Shown: positions 7,091 through 13,966 of the stretch, piece by piece | Numbering within the stretch: position 1 is the first letter of the stretch | Layout: each line of letters starts with the position of its first letter | Assembly: GCA_050013875.1 (NCBI GenBank) | Contig: JBEKEK010000024.1 | Location: 1 to 64,000, forward strand | DNA length: 64,000 nt | Source: Trebonia sp050013875 | Lineage (GTDB): Bacteria > Actinomycetota > Actinomycetes > Streptosporangiales > Streptosporangiaceae | Reading direction: 5' to 3' | Program-made: the position numbers and the translations under genes | The notes under the pieces: model-generated | Told to the model about the DNA's origin: nothing | Seen by the model: the letters and a program-made list of their open reading frames with translations, nothing else | The model's database searches: none

Positions 7091-9358
7091 TCAGTTCGCG
7101 GGAAAGGCCTCGGCCAGTGCTTCGGCGATCATCTGGCCCCGGTGGGCATAGCCGTCCGAGGTGAAGTGGATTCCGTCGTTGATGTACCAGGAGGTCTGCA
7201 CCACGGCCGGCCAGTCGTACAGCCGCATGTTCGGGTACTTCGGCAGTGCCTGCTGCAGCGCCTGGTTCCAGAGCTGCATGTTCGCCTCCGCGTACGGGCC
7301 GGAGGTGAGCAGGGACTTAACCTCGACCCACATGACCGGCTGGCCGCCGATCAGCGCCATCATCTTCTGGATCCGCGCCGCGCGGCCGACCTCCGAGCCG
7401 ACGTACACGTCGGCGGTGTCGTTGGTGCCGAGCGCGATCACCCAGCAGCCGTGGTAGCCGCTCTTCACCATCCGGCTCGCCATCGTGTAGGCGTTCGGGG
7501 TGCCCGGCAGCGACTCGACCACCGAGGTGGCCCCGACGACCCGGTCGTACGTGGTCTTCACGCCGACGTCGGCGTACTGCGCCGGGATCTGCTGCGACTT
7601 GTCGGGCAGGTAGTCGTTGGAGAACAGCCCCTCCGAGGTGGAGTCCCCGATGTGCACGACCGAGGTGCAGGAGGTCCGCGGCGGCGGTGTCGGCAGCGCG
7701 GCCACGGTGGCCGCGCCGTTGGCCAGGGTGGTCGCAGGCCCGCCGATGACCGGCTGCTCCGGGTACCCCCCGGTGCCCGTCTGCCAGGCCGAGTCGTCAT
7801 TTGAGCTGGCGACGTCCTTCGACGCGCGCCCGCTGCCGCGCGCGGTGGATGTCATCGAGGCGGACCCCGCCACCGAGCCGAGGCTTTGCGCCCCGGCGGC
7901 GGCCGACTGGGTGAGCGCGGTGCCGCCGGCGCCCGCCGTGCCCGTCTGCGCGGTGGTACCCGGCCCGGTCCCGGGGCGGGCGTTGGCCGAGGTGACGCCG
8001 GCGGTAATGCCCGCCACGGCCAGCAGGCACATGCCGCCGACCGCCAACGGCGAGCCGAGCGCGCTGAGCCGCTGCCTGGGGCGGCTTCCGCGGCCGGCCG
8101 CCGCTCCGCCGGCGGTCGCGGCCGGGGCGGTGGCGCGGGACGGCCAATGGCGCAGCCGGCCGCGGCGGATCGGCTCCTCGATGAACTTCCAGGACAGCGC
8201 GGCGATCACGACGGTCGCCGCGACCAGGGCCACCGCCCGCACCAGGCTGACCGGGTTGCCGGCCGTGCCGGGCGGGGCGGTCAGCACGATGATCGGGTAG
8301 TGCCAGAGGTAGATGCCGTAGGACCGGACGCCGATCCAGCGCAGCGGCCGCCAGCCCAGCGCCACCCCGACCAGCCCGCCCGGCGTCGCGACCGCGGCCA
8401 CCACGGCTGCCGTGGCCACCGACAGGGCCGCCATCCCACCCTGGAACATGAACGGCGAGTACTCGTTGGTCCGCCCCACCAGGACCGCGATCACCACCAG
8501 CCCGACCACGCCCGCCGCGTCAAGCAGCCGCCGCGCGCCGGCCGACAGCGCCCGGCCGCCCCGGCGGGTGGGCCACACCATCGCCACCGCGGCGCCGATC
8601 AGCAGCCCGAACGCCCGCGTGTCGGTCCCCTCGTACACCCGGGTCGGGTCGTAGCCTGGGTGGTACAGCAGGACCATCTCGATCGCGGACGCCGCCGCCA
8701 GCACCAGCGCGACGCCGGCCATCGTCCATCGCGCCCGCTGGCTGAGATAGCCGGAACCGCCAGCGGCGGCAGCCGGGCTGGCGGCGCCCGCGGCGCCCAG
8801 GCCGAGGCCGCCGGCCAGCGTGCCGCCCTGCGCGCGGCGCCGCTTCACCACCCGCCCGGCCACCCAAACCATGAGCAGCACCACCCATGGCCACACCAGG
8901 TAGAACTGCTCCTCCACGGCCAGCGACCACAGGTGGTCGAGCGGCTCGGGCGGGGCGAACTGCGCGTAGTAGGAGGTGTGCTGCTCGATGTACCACCAGT
9001 TGTTCACGTAGAGCCCGGACGCGATCACGTCACCGCGGTAGCCGGGCAGGAACGACCGGGAGAACCCGTTCACCCACACCGTCACCACCGCGAGCATCAC
9101 GAAAAGGGCCGGCAACAGCCGGCGCGCCCGTCGCATCCAGAAGTCCTTGAGCTTCATCCGCCCCTTGGCGGCGAATTGCCCGACCAGGATGTCGGTGATG
9201 AGGTAGCCGCTGAGCGTGAAGAACACGCCCACCCCGAGCAACCCGCCCTGCGCCCAGCCATAGCCCAGGTGGTAGGCGACTACGGCCGTCACGGCGAGCG
9301 CGCGCAGTCCGTCTAGCCCCGGTAGATATTTTTGGTCGCTCTGAACAGGTTCCGGCAT
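7091..9358 (-). CDS. OatA/OafA-like membrane acyltransferase with SGNH domain
   Basis: A 755-residue, two-part envelope enzyme. The first ~410 residues form an acyltransferase-3 domain with about ten membrane helices, including YHLGYGWAQGGLLGVGVFF and SGYLITD near the N-terminus. A Ser/Thr/Ala/Gly-rich linker follows. The C-terminal SGNH esterase-like domain shows GDSTSEG (nucleophile Ser), ALGTND (Gly/Asn) and DGIHFT (Asp-His). Such proteins O-acetylate peptidoglycan or surface glycans, with acetyl transfer completed outside the cell. The start is supported by a GGGGG Shine-Dalgarno. It is a single gene, convergent with cbbX. Confidence 0.9.
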   Translation of the reverse strand: MPEPVQSDQKYLPGLDGLRALAVTAVVAYHLGYGWAQGGLLGVGVFFTLSGYLITDILVGQFAAKGRMKLKDFWMRRARRLLPALFVMLAVVTVWVNGFSRSFLPGYRGDVIASGLYVNNWWYIEQHTSYYAQFAPPEPLDHLWSLAVEEQFYLVWPWVVLLMVWVAGRVVKRRRAQGGTLAGGLGLGAAGAASPAAAAGGSGYLSQRARWTMAGVALVLAAASAIEMVLLYHPGYDPTRVYEGTDTRAFGLLIGAAVAMVWPTRRGGRALSAGARRLLDAAGVVGLVVIAVLVGRTNEYSPFMFQGGMAALSVATAAVVAAVATPGGLVGVALGWRPLRWIGVRSYGIYLWHYPIIVLTAPPGTAGNPVSLVRAVALVAATVVIAALSWKFIEEPIRRGRLRHWPSRATAPAATAGGAAAGRGSRPRQRLSALGSPLAVGGMCLLAVAGITAGVTSANARPGTGPGTTAQTGTAGAGGTALTQSAAAGAQSLGSVAGSASMTSTARGSGRASKDVASSNDDSAWQTGTGGYPEQPVIGGPATTLANGAATVAALPTPPPRTSCTSVVHIGDSTSEGLFSNDYLPDKSQQIPAQYADVGVKTTYDRVVGATSVVESLPGTPNAYTMASRMVKSGYHGCWVIALGTNDTADVYVGSEVGRAARIQKMMALIGGQPVMWVEVKSLLTSGPYAEANMQLWNQALQQALPKYPNMRLYDWPAVVQTSWYINDGIHFTSDGYAHRGQMIAEALAEAFPAN

Positions 9359-9435
9359 TATCGCCCCCGCGGTTTTCCGTCGTTACCGTCGCGATCAGTG
9401 CCTGGCCGCCTCGGAGTGACGAACGCAGCTCAGCC

Positions 9436-9451
9436 GTTACCTATAGTTACC
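9436..9451. promoter_or_regulatory. Direct-repeat element GTTACC-TATA-GTTACC
   Basis: Two GTTACC copies separated by TATA, about 80 bases upstream of the acyltransferase start and 190 bases upstream of the DUF3040 gene on the other strand. It is a candidate binding site in this divergent promoter region. The remainder of 9359-9642 shows no gene. Confidence 0.3.
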
Positions 9452-9642
9452 ATAGGGCTACTCAGAGAAACATAAGTTGGGACCGCGCCGCGAGTCGTGG
9501 TTATCAGCGCAGGCAGGGAGCAGTACCGCGTTGATCTTCGCCCGGGAGCTCCGGCCCGTCGGCGCGGTCGCCGAGCCTCGTTGCGCCCGTCGGTTAGCCT
9601 TCTAAGACGAGGTTCCCGTCCCCCGCGCAACTGGACAACAAG

Positions 9643-9993
9643 ATGATCCTGCCCCGCCGCCAGCAGTTGGTACTCAACCAGATCGAGCAGGCTCTGCAAG
9701 CGGCCGATCCCCGGCTGAAATCGATGTTCGCGGCCTTCGGGCGATCGGCCAAGGCACAGGCGGCCGCGGCGGGCGTCCCCGACGCCGAGGTCATCTCCGA
9801 CCGGCCGTCCCGCCGGACATGGGCGATCTTCATGATGGTCGTGGTCTGCATGCTCGGCGTGCTCGCGATCGGCATCCGCTCCACCAGCAGCGATTGCCCG
9901 GGGCTGCCATCGGACCAGGTGGTCGCCAGCGCCACGGTGCGCTACGCCGCCTGCAATCACAGCACCGACGCCTGGAGCAAAGGCGGCCGCTGA
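9643..9993 (+). CDS. DUF3040-like small membrane protein
   Basis: A 116-residue protein. The N-terminal third (RQQLVLNQIEQALQAADPRLKS) matches the DUF3040 pattern in which an amphipathic helix precedes the membrane segment. One clear transmembrane helix spans roughly residues 61-78 (TWAIFMMVVVCMLGVLAIGI). The tail contains two Cys residues and is probably outside the cell. Most DUF3040 proteins begin with an SEHEQ motif and have two helices, so this is a divergent member. Function unknown. Confidence 0.65.
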   Translation: MILPRRQQLVLNQIEQALQAADPRLKSMFAAFGRSAKAQAAAAGVPDAEVISDRPSRRTWAIFMMVVVCMLGVLAIGIRSTSSDCPGLPSDQVVASATVRYAACNHSTDAWSKGGR

Positions 9994-10034
9994 AGCCGCT
10001 GTGGCCCCTCGGCCTGAGGCCGGCTGACCGGCGG

Positions 10035-11114
10035 CTAACCGGGGAGGGTCGCGGGGACGCCGAAGCGCGGGAGTATGCCGTTGTCGAGGAACCGGGTGAC
10101 GCCGCGGATCCGGTCGCCCGCCAGGGTAAGTGCGATCATTCCCTGGCCGCTGGCGGGGCGCGCGTCGCTATCGGAGACGTAGCAGGCAAACACCGGCTGC
10201 CCATTGGCCCGGACGGGGACGAGCCGGAACCGGAGTGTGCCGCCCCGGAAGACCAGCGCCGTCAGCAGGGCGGCAGCGGCTGGCCTGCCGCGGAACCCGA
10301 GCGGCCATGGCGGCATGGTCAGCCAGGCGTCGTCGGTGAGCATGGACACCAGCGTGGCCACGTCGCCGCGCTCGAAGGCGTCGGTGAACCGGTCGATGAC
10401 CTCCCGCTCGGCGGCCGACCCGAGCAGCGGCGCCTGGCTGAGCGTGTCGCCCGGGAGCAATCCGGACAGGGCGGCCCGGGCCCGCTTCAGCGACCCGTTG
10501 ACCGTGTCCAGGGTGCAGTCCAGGATTTCGGCGGCTTCCGCGGCCCGGTAGCCAAGCACGTCGCGGAGCACCAGGGCGGCCCGCTGCCGAGGCGAGAGGT
10601 GCTGGAGCGCCATGATGAAGACGAGCGAGATCGACTCGCGCGCCTCGTAACGGGCCTCGGGGCCGGGCGCCGCGTCCGGCAGCCCAGCCAGGAGCTCGTC
10701 CGGATAGGGCTCGAGCCAGGTCGGCTCGTCATCGGTGGCGGGCTCGGGCAGGGCGGTCAGCATGCTCGCCATCACCGTTCCGGGAACGCCAGGCAAGCTC
10801 GGGGCGCCGCGCCGGGCCGCGAGCGCCCGGGCCTTACTGGCCCGCAGCGCGTTGAGGCACTGGTTGGTGGCGATCCGGTACAGCCAGGCGCGCAGTGAGG
10901 ATCGGCCCTCGAACTGGCCGATTCCGCGCCAGGCCGCGATCAGGGTTTCCTGCAGCAGGTCCTCGGCGTCGTGGGCGGAGCCGAGCATCCGGTAGCAGTG
11001 CACCTGCAGTTCGCGCCGGAACGGCTCGGTGAGCTTGCCGAATGCCTCTCCGTCCCCCGCCTGGGCGAGGGAAAGCAACGCGGCGTCAGCCGCCGGCGAC
11101 TCGGTCACGGGCAC
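10035..11114 (-). CDS. ECF sigma-70 factor with C-terminal SnoaL-like domain
   Basis: Extracytoplasmic-function sigma factor of 359 residues, about twice the usual length. Region 2 is seen at residues 20-85 (HCYRMLGSAHDAEDLLQETLIAAWRG, WLYRIATNQCLN). Region 4 lies near 165-225 (LSPRQRAALVLRDVLGYRAAEAAEILDCT). The last ~120 residues form a SnoaL-like fold (VIDRFTDAFERGDVATLVSMLTDDAWL). This layout matches the SigG/TIGR02960 group, where the tail replaces a separate anti-sigma factor and tunes activity. No anti-sigma gene is adjacent, consistent with that idea. Confidence 0.9.
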   Translation of the reverse strand: MPVTESPAADAALLSLAQAGDGEAFGKLTEPFRRELQVHCYRMLGSAHDAEDLLQETLIAAWRGIGQFEGRSSLRAWLYRIATNQCLNALRASKARALAARRGAPSLPGVPGTVMASMLTALPEPATDDEPTWLEPYPDELLAGLPDAAPGPEARYEARESISLVFIMALQHLSPRQRAALVLRDVLGYRAAEAAEILDCTLDTVNGSLKRARAALSGLLPGDTLSQAPLLGSAAEREVIDRFTDAFERGDVATLVSMLTDDAWLTMPPWPLGFRGRPAAAALLTALVFRGGTLRFRLVPVRANGQPVFACYVSDSDARPASGQGMIALTLAGDRIRGVTRFLDNGILPRFGVPATLPG

Positions 11115-11218
11115 CCTCGCACCTCCAGGACATAGGCGACGCCGGCAACATAGCCGACTCCGAGAAAATATCGTGCCGGGCGGCCATTTTCCATGCCGGG
11201 GCGTGTCTCAGCTGATGG

Positions 11219-11330
11219 TGACGTCAACGGTGACGGGACATCAGGCATGCGCTGGTGCGGGGCGGGGGGTGGGAGTGAGCCGGCCCGCACCAAGGGGGCC
11301 CCCGTATGCCGCCTGTCGCCGTTGACGTCA
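11219..11330. repeat. 12-base inverted repeat pair
   Basis: TGACGTCAACGG at 11219-11230 and its exact complement CCGTTGACGTCA at 11319-11330, with imperfect matching continuing several bases outward on each side. The intervening 88 bases show no gene. This could be the ends of a tiny non-autonomous element or a large regulatory hairpin. Confidence 0.55.
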
Positions 11331-11390
11331 CAGCAGCGCCGCCCGGAAGCCGAACAGGGGTTTACCTGATTGATGATTGGCAGCCTGACG
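11306..11390 (+). repeat. Degenerate upstream copy of the methyltransferase 5' region
   Basis: This stretch aligns with 11594-11680 with small indels: both contain GTTGACG, a CAGCA/CAGCG core, GGAA, then TGATTGATGA followed by TGGCA and TGACG. In the downstream copy the TGATTGATGA segment contains the methyltransferase start codon region (encoding IDDW). The upstream copy lacks the ATG, reading CTG instead, and its frame closes after about 25 codons. Confidence 0.55.
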
Positions 11391-11655
11391 GCCTCGGTAA
11401 CGTTCGCACGGTGGGAAGGCAGGGGATCGCCATTCGCGGGTGAGTTATGCGTGTTGGCTTATGCACGGCGCGGGCCATGAGCGATTTGTTTTCCATGGAA
11501 ATTTTCCCGCGGGTATAACGCGCCTTTCTTCCGTCAAGAAAGAGTTTGCATGACGTTCAACGGACCGGGTGACACCCGCTTTAACCATGATCGTTGCCGC
11601 TGTCCCGGTTGACGTTGCCGCAGCACCGCTGGGAAACTGGAGGCGGGGGGAAGAC

Positions 11656-12480
11656 ATGATTGATGACTGGCAACTTGACGCGATCCGGCGGCAGAAGGCC
11701 GAGCGGATCGATCCAGCGGTGCCTAACGCGGCGCGGGTGGCGGATTACCTGAATGGCGACAGGAACAACTTTGAAGCCGACCGCAAGGCGGCGCGGATCA
11801 TGCTTTCGGCCGCTCCGGCTATCGCCGCGATCGTGCCCGCCGTCCTTGCTTTCCAGCAACGTGCCGTCCGTTTTCTCGCGGTCGAGGCGGGCATCAGGCA
11901 GTTCCTCGATGTCGGCACTGGCCTCCCCGGTGTGGAGACCAACCGCGGCATCTTCGAGGCGGCTGATCCGTCGTGCCGGGTTGTCTACGCCGACAACGAC
12001 CCGATGGTGCTGTCGTATGTACGGGCCTTCTCGGTATCAACGTCGCAGGGAGTGGTCGCCGCGCTCGACGCGAAGCTCACCGCCCCGGCCGCACTGCTGG
12101 CGGGGGCGGCCGAGACGCTGGACTTCCGGCAGCCGGTAGCCGTGCTGCTGCCATCCACGCTTCCGTTCATCTCGGGCACCTCACGGGTCGCCGCCATCTT
12201 GGCCACGCTGCAAGCGGCGTTGTCCGCCGGGAGCTATCTCGCGCTCTGCCACGTGGCGAGCGACCTGGACCCGGCGGTGGTGGCCGGCGCCGATCAGTGG
12301 AACGGAATGTCGTCGCTCCGCATCACCCTGCGCTCGCGCGCCGAGGTGGCCGCCCTCACCACCGGCCTGGACCTGGTTGATCCCGGCCTGGTGCCGGTGC
12401 ACGAATGGCGCCCCGCGGCCGGCCGGAACGGCCCCGGCCGGCCGGCCCCCGTCTACGCGATGCTGGGCAGGAAGTCCTGA
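11656..12480 (+). CDS. SAM-dependent methyltransferase, PF04672 (DUF574) family
   Basis: A 274-residue S-adenosylmethionine-dependent methyltransferase of the actinobacterial PF04672 family. Typical motifs: VPNAARVADYLNGDRNNFEAD at the N-terminus, the glycine motif FLDVGTGLPGVETN, the acidic end of the second strand VVYADNDPMVLSY, and LCHVASD near the end. ATG at 11656 is chosen because family homology starts at MIDDWQ and a purine-rich GGCGGGGGG precedes it; a GTG at 11569 is an in-frame alternative. The methylated substrate is unknown for this family. It is a single gene with its own promoter. Confidence 0.85.
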   Translation: MIDDWQLDAIRRQKAERIDPAVPNAARVADYLNGDRNNFEADRKAARIMLSAAPAIAAIVPAVLAFQQRAVRFLAVEAGIRQFLDVGTGLPGVETNRGIFEAADPSCRVVYADNDPMVLSYVRAFSVSTSQGVVAALDAKLTAPAALLAGAAETLDFRQPVAVLLPSTLPFISGTSRVAAILATLQAALSAGSYLALCHVASDLDPAVVAGADQWNGMSSLRITLRSRAEVAALTTGLDLVDPGLVPVHEWRPAAGRNGPGRPAPVYAMLGRKS

Positions 12481-12570
12481 GATCCGGCCGTCACGGGTTC
12501 GGTCTCCCCTAGTTCGTCCGGGGCGGCAGTTGTCAGATGACTGCGCTCAACTCTGTTGCTACCGCGCATA

Positions 12571-12625
12571 ATACTCAGTATAGTACTCAGCATGATGCTG
12601 AGTAGGATCATGATGCTGAGTAGGA
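12571..12625. promoter_or_regulatory. PadR-type operator cluster
   Basis: Three related sites in 55 bases. First is ATACT-C-AGTAT (12571-12581), a perfect palindrome. Next are the 10-base arms TACTCAGCAT (12584-12593) and ATGCTGAGTA (12595-12604), separated by one G. Last is a direct copy of ATGCTGAGTAGGA at 12613-12625. They end eight bases before the PadR start, so binding would block the promoter or the ribosome site. ATAC/GTAT symmetry is usual for PadR operators. Confidence 0.65.
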
Positions 12626-12632
12626 CCAGGCC

Positions 12633-13244
12633 ATGAGCGTCCGCCACGCGATGCTCGCGCTGCTGAGCGAGGGCCCCAAGTACGGACTCCAGCTTCGCGA
12701 GGAGTTCGAGGCCCGTACCGGTGAGGTCTGGCCGCTGAACGTGGGCCAGGTATACACGACGCTGCAACGGCTGGAGCGCGACGGGCTGGTGGAGTCCGAC
12801 GGGACCGGCGAGGAGGGCCCGCAGCGGGGCTTCCGCATCACCGCCGACGGTGAGCGCGAGCTGGCGGAGTGGCTGCGCACGCCGCCGGACCTGAGCTCGC
12901 CGCCCCGCGACGAACTGGTGATGAAGGTGCTGGTGGCGCTGCGCATGCCGAGCGTCGACGTGCACGAGGTGATCCAGTCGCACCGGCGCTACCTGGTGGA
13001 GCTGATGCAGCAGTGGACCCGGATCAAAGAAGACGACGCAGGGACCGATGTAAGCATGCTGCTGGCGGTCGACGCGGAGCTGTTCCGGCTTGACGCGGTC
13101 GTCCGGTGGCTGGACGCGGCCGAGGCCCGCGTCAAGCGGGCGGCCGCGGACGGGACGCTGACCTGGGCGGACCAGGCACGCCCAGGGAACCAGACACGAG
13201 CGCCGCTGCCACGGCACCGGCGGGAAATGAGGACACGGCGATGA
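12633..13244 (+). CDS. PadR-family transcriptional regulator
   Basis: A 203-residue PadR (PF03551) winged-helix protein with a long C-terminal helical region. Seen: MLALLSEGPKYGLQLREEFE at the N-terminus, the recognition region WPLNVGQVYTTLQRLERDGLVE, and a wing carrying RGFRITADGERELAEWL. The C-terminal half (VDVHEVIQSHRRYLVELMQQW) is the dimerisation helix bundle. It overlaps the following ABC ATPase by four bases and lies directly after the palindrome cluster at 12571-12625. It therefore probably represses its own exporter operon until a drug or peptide is sensed. Confidence 0.92.
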   Translation: MSVRHAMLALLSEGPKYGLQLREEFEARTGEVWPLNVGQVYTTLQRLERDGLVESDGTGEEGPQRGFRITADGERELAEWLRTPPDLSSPPRDELVMKVLVALRMPSVDVHEVIQSHRRYLVELMQQWTRIKEDDAGTDVSMLLAVDAELFRLDAVVRWLDAAEARVKRAAADGTLTWADQARPGNQTRAPLPRHRREMRTRR

Positions 13245-13966
13245 GCATGGTGGAACTGCGCCAGGTATCGAAGTCCTACGGGCAGGGCAGCGCCGAGGTG
13301 CACGCCCTGCACGAGGTCAGCCTGGTGGCGGACGAAGGCGCGATGGTGGCGGTGATGGGGCCAAGCGGCTCGGGCAAGAGCACGCTGCTGACCATCGCCG
13401 GCACCCTGGAGGAGCCGACCTCCGGCAACGTGCTGATCGCCGGCCAGTCGGTCGGCAGGCTGTCCCGCGGTGCCAGGGCGCGGTTGCGGCGGCGGGTGAT
13501 CGGCTACGTATTCCAGGACTTCAACCTGCTGCCCGGGCTGACCGCGGCGGAGAACGTCTCGCTGCCGCTCGAGCTGGACGGGGTGCCCGGCCGCAAGGCC
13601 CGGGTCGCGGCGCTCGAGGTGCTGGACGGCCTCGGCCTGTCCGGACGCGCCGCCCACTATCCGGACCAGATGTCCGGCGGCGAACGGCAGCGGGTCGCGA
13701 TCGCGCGCGCCATGGTGGGCGACCGGAAACTGCTGCTGGCCGACGAGCCGTCCGGCGCGCTTGACTCGGTGAACGCCGAGGCGGTGATGCGCCTGCTGCA
13801 CGACGCGTGCAAGAACGCCGGGATGACCGCGGTCGTCGTGACGCACGACGCGCAGCTCGCGTCCTGGGCGGACCGGGTGCTGTTCCTGCGGGACGGCCGG
13901 GTCACCGACCAGACCGCGCCGGCCCCCGGCCCGGAGTCCCTCCTCATCCCGGAAGGCAAGCAATGA
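13241..13966 (+). CDS. ABC transporter ATP-binding protein (LolD/MacB type)
   Basis: A 241-residue nucleotide-binding subunit. Walker A GPSGSGKST near residues 44-52, Q-loop YVFQDFNLLPG, signature MSGGERQRVAIARAM, Walker B LLLADEPSGALD and H-loop VVVTHD are all intact. The FQDFNLLP and DEPSGALD forms are typical of LolD/MacB-like ATPases that pair with FtsX-type permeases. That fits the next gene, which it overlaps by four bases. It powers mechanotransmission or export rather than import. Confidence 0.93.
   Translation: MSMVELRQVSKSYGQGSAEVHALHEVSLVADEGAMVAVMGPSGSGKSTLLTIAGTLEEPTSGNVLIAGQSVGRLSRGARARLRRRVIGYVFQDFNLLPGLTAAENVSLPLELDGVPGRKARVAALEVLDGLGLSGRAAHYPDQMSGGERQRVAIARAMVGDRKLLLADEPSGALDSVNAEAVMRLLHDACKNAGMTAVVVTHDAQLASWADRVLFLRDGRVTDQTAPAPGPESLLIPEGKQ

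Larger units (their letters stand above)
11115..11655. other. Repeat-bearing intergenic region between sigma factor and methyltransferase
   Basis: About 540 bases with no convincing gene. It contains a perfect 12-base inverted repeat and a partial duplication of the methyltransferase 5' region, listed separately. An open frame from GTG 11569 joins the methyltransferase in frame, but its first 29 residues look non-conserved. Confidence 0.6.

Noticed and set aside
7886..9316. A 476-codon plus-strand open frame
   Set aside because: Antisense to the OatA-like acyltransferase; composition is Arg/Gly/His-rich with no recognisable domain.
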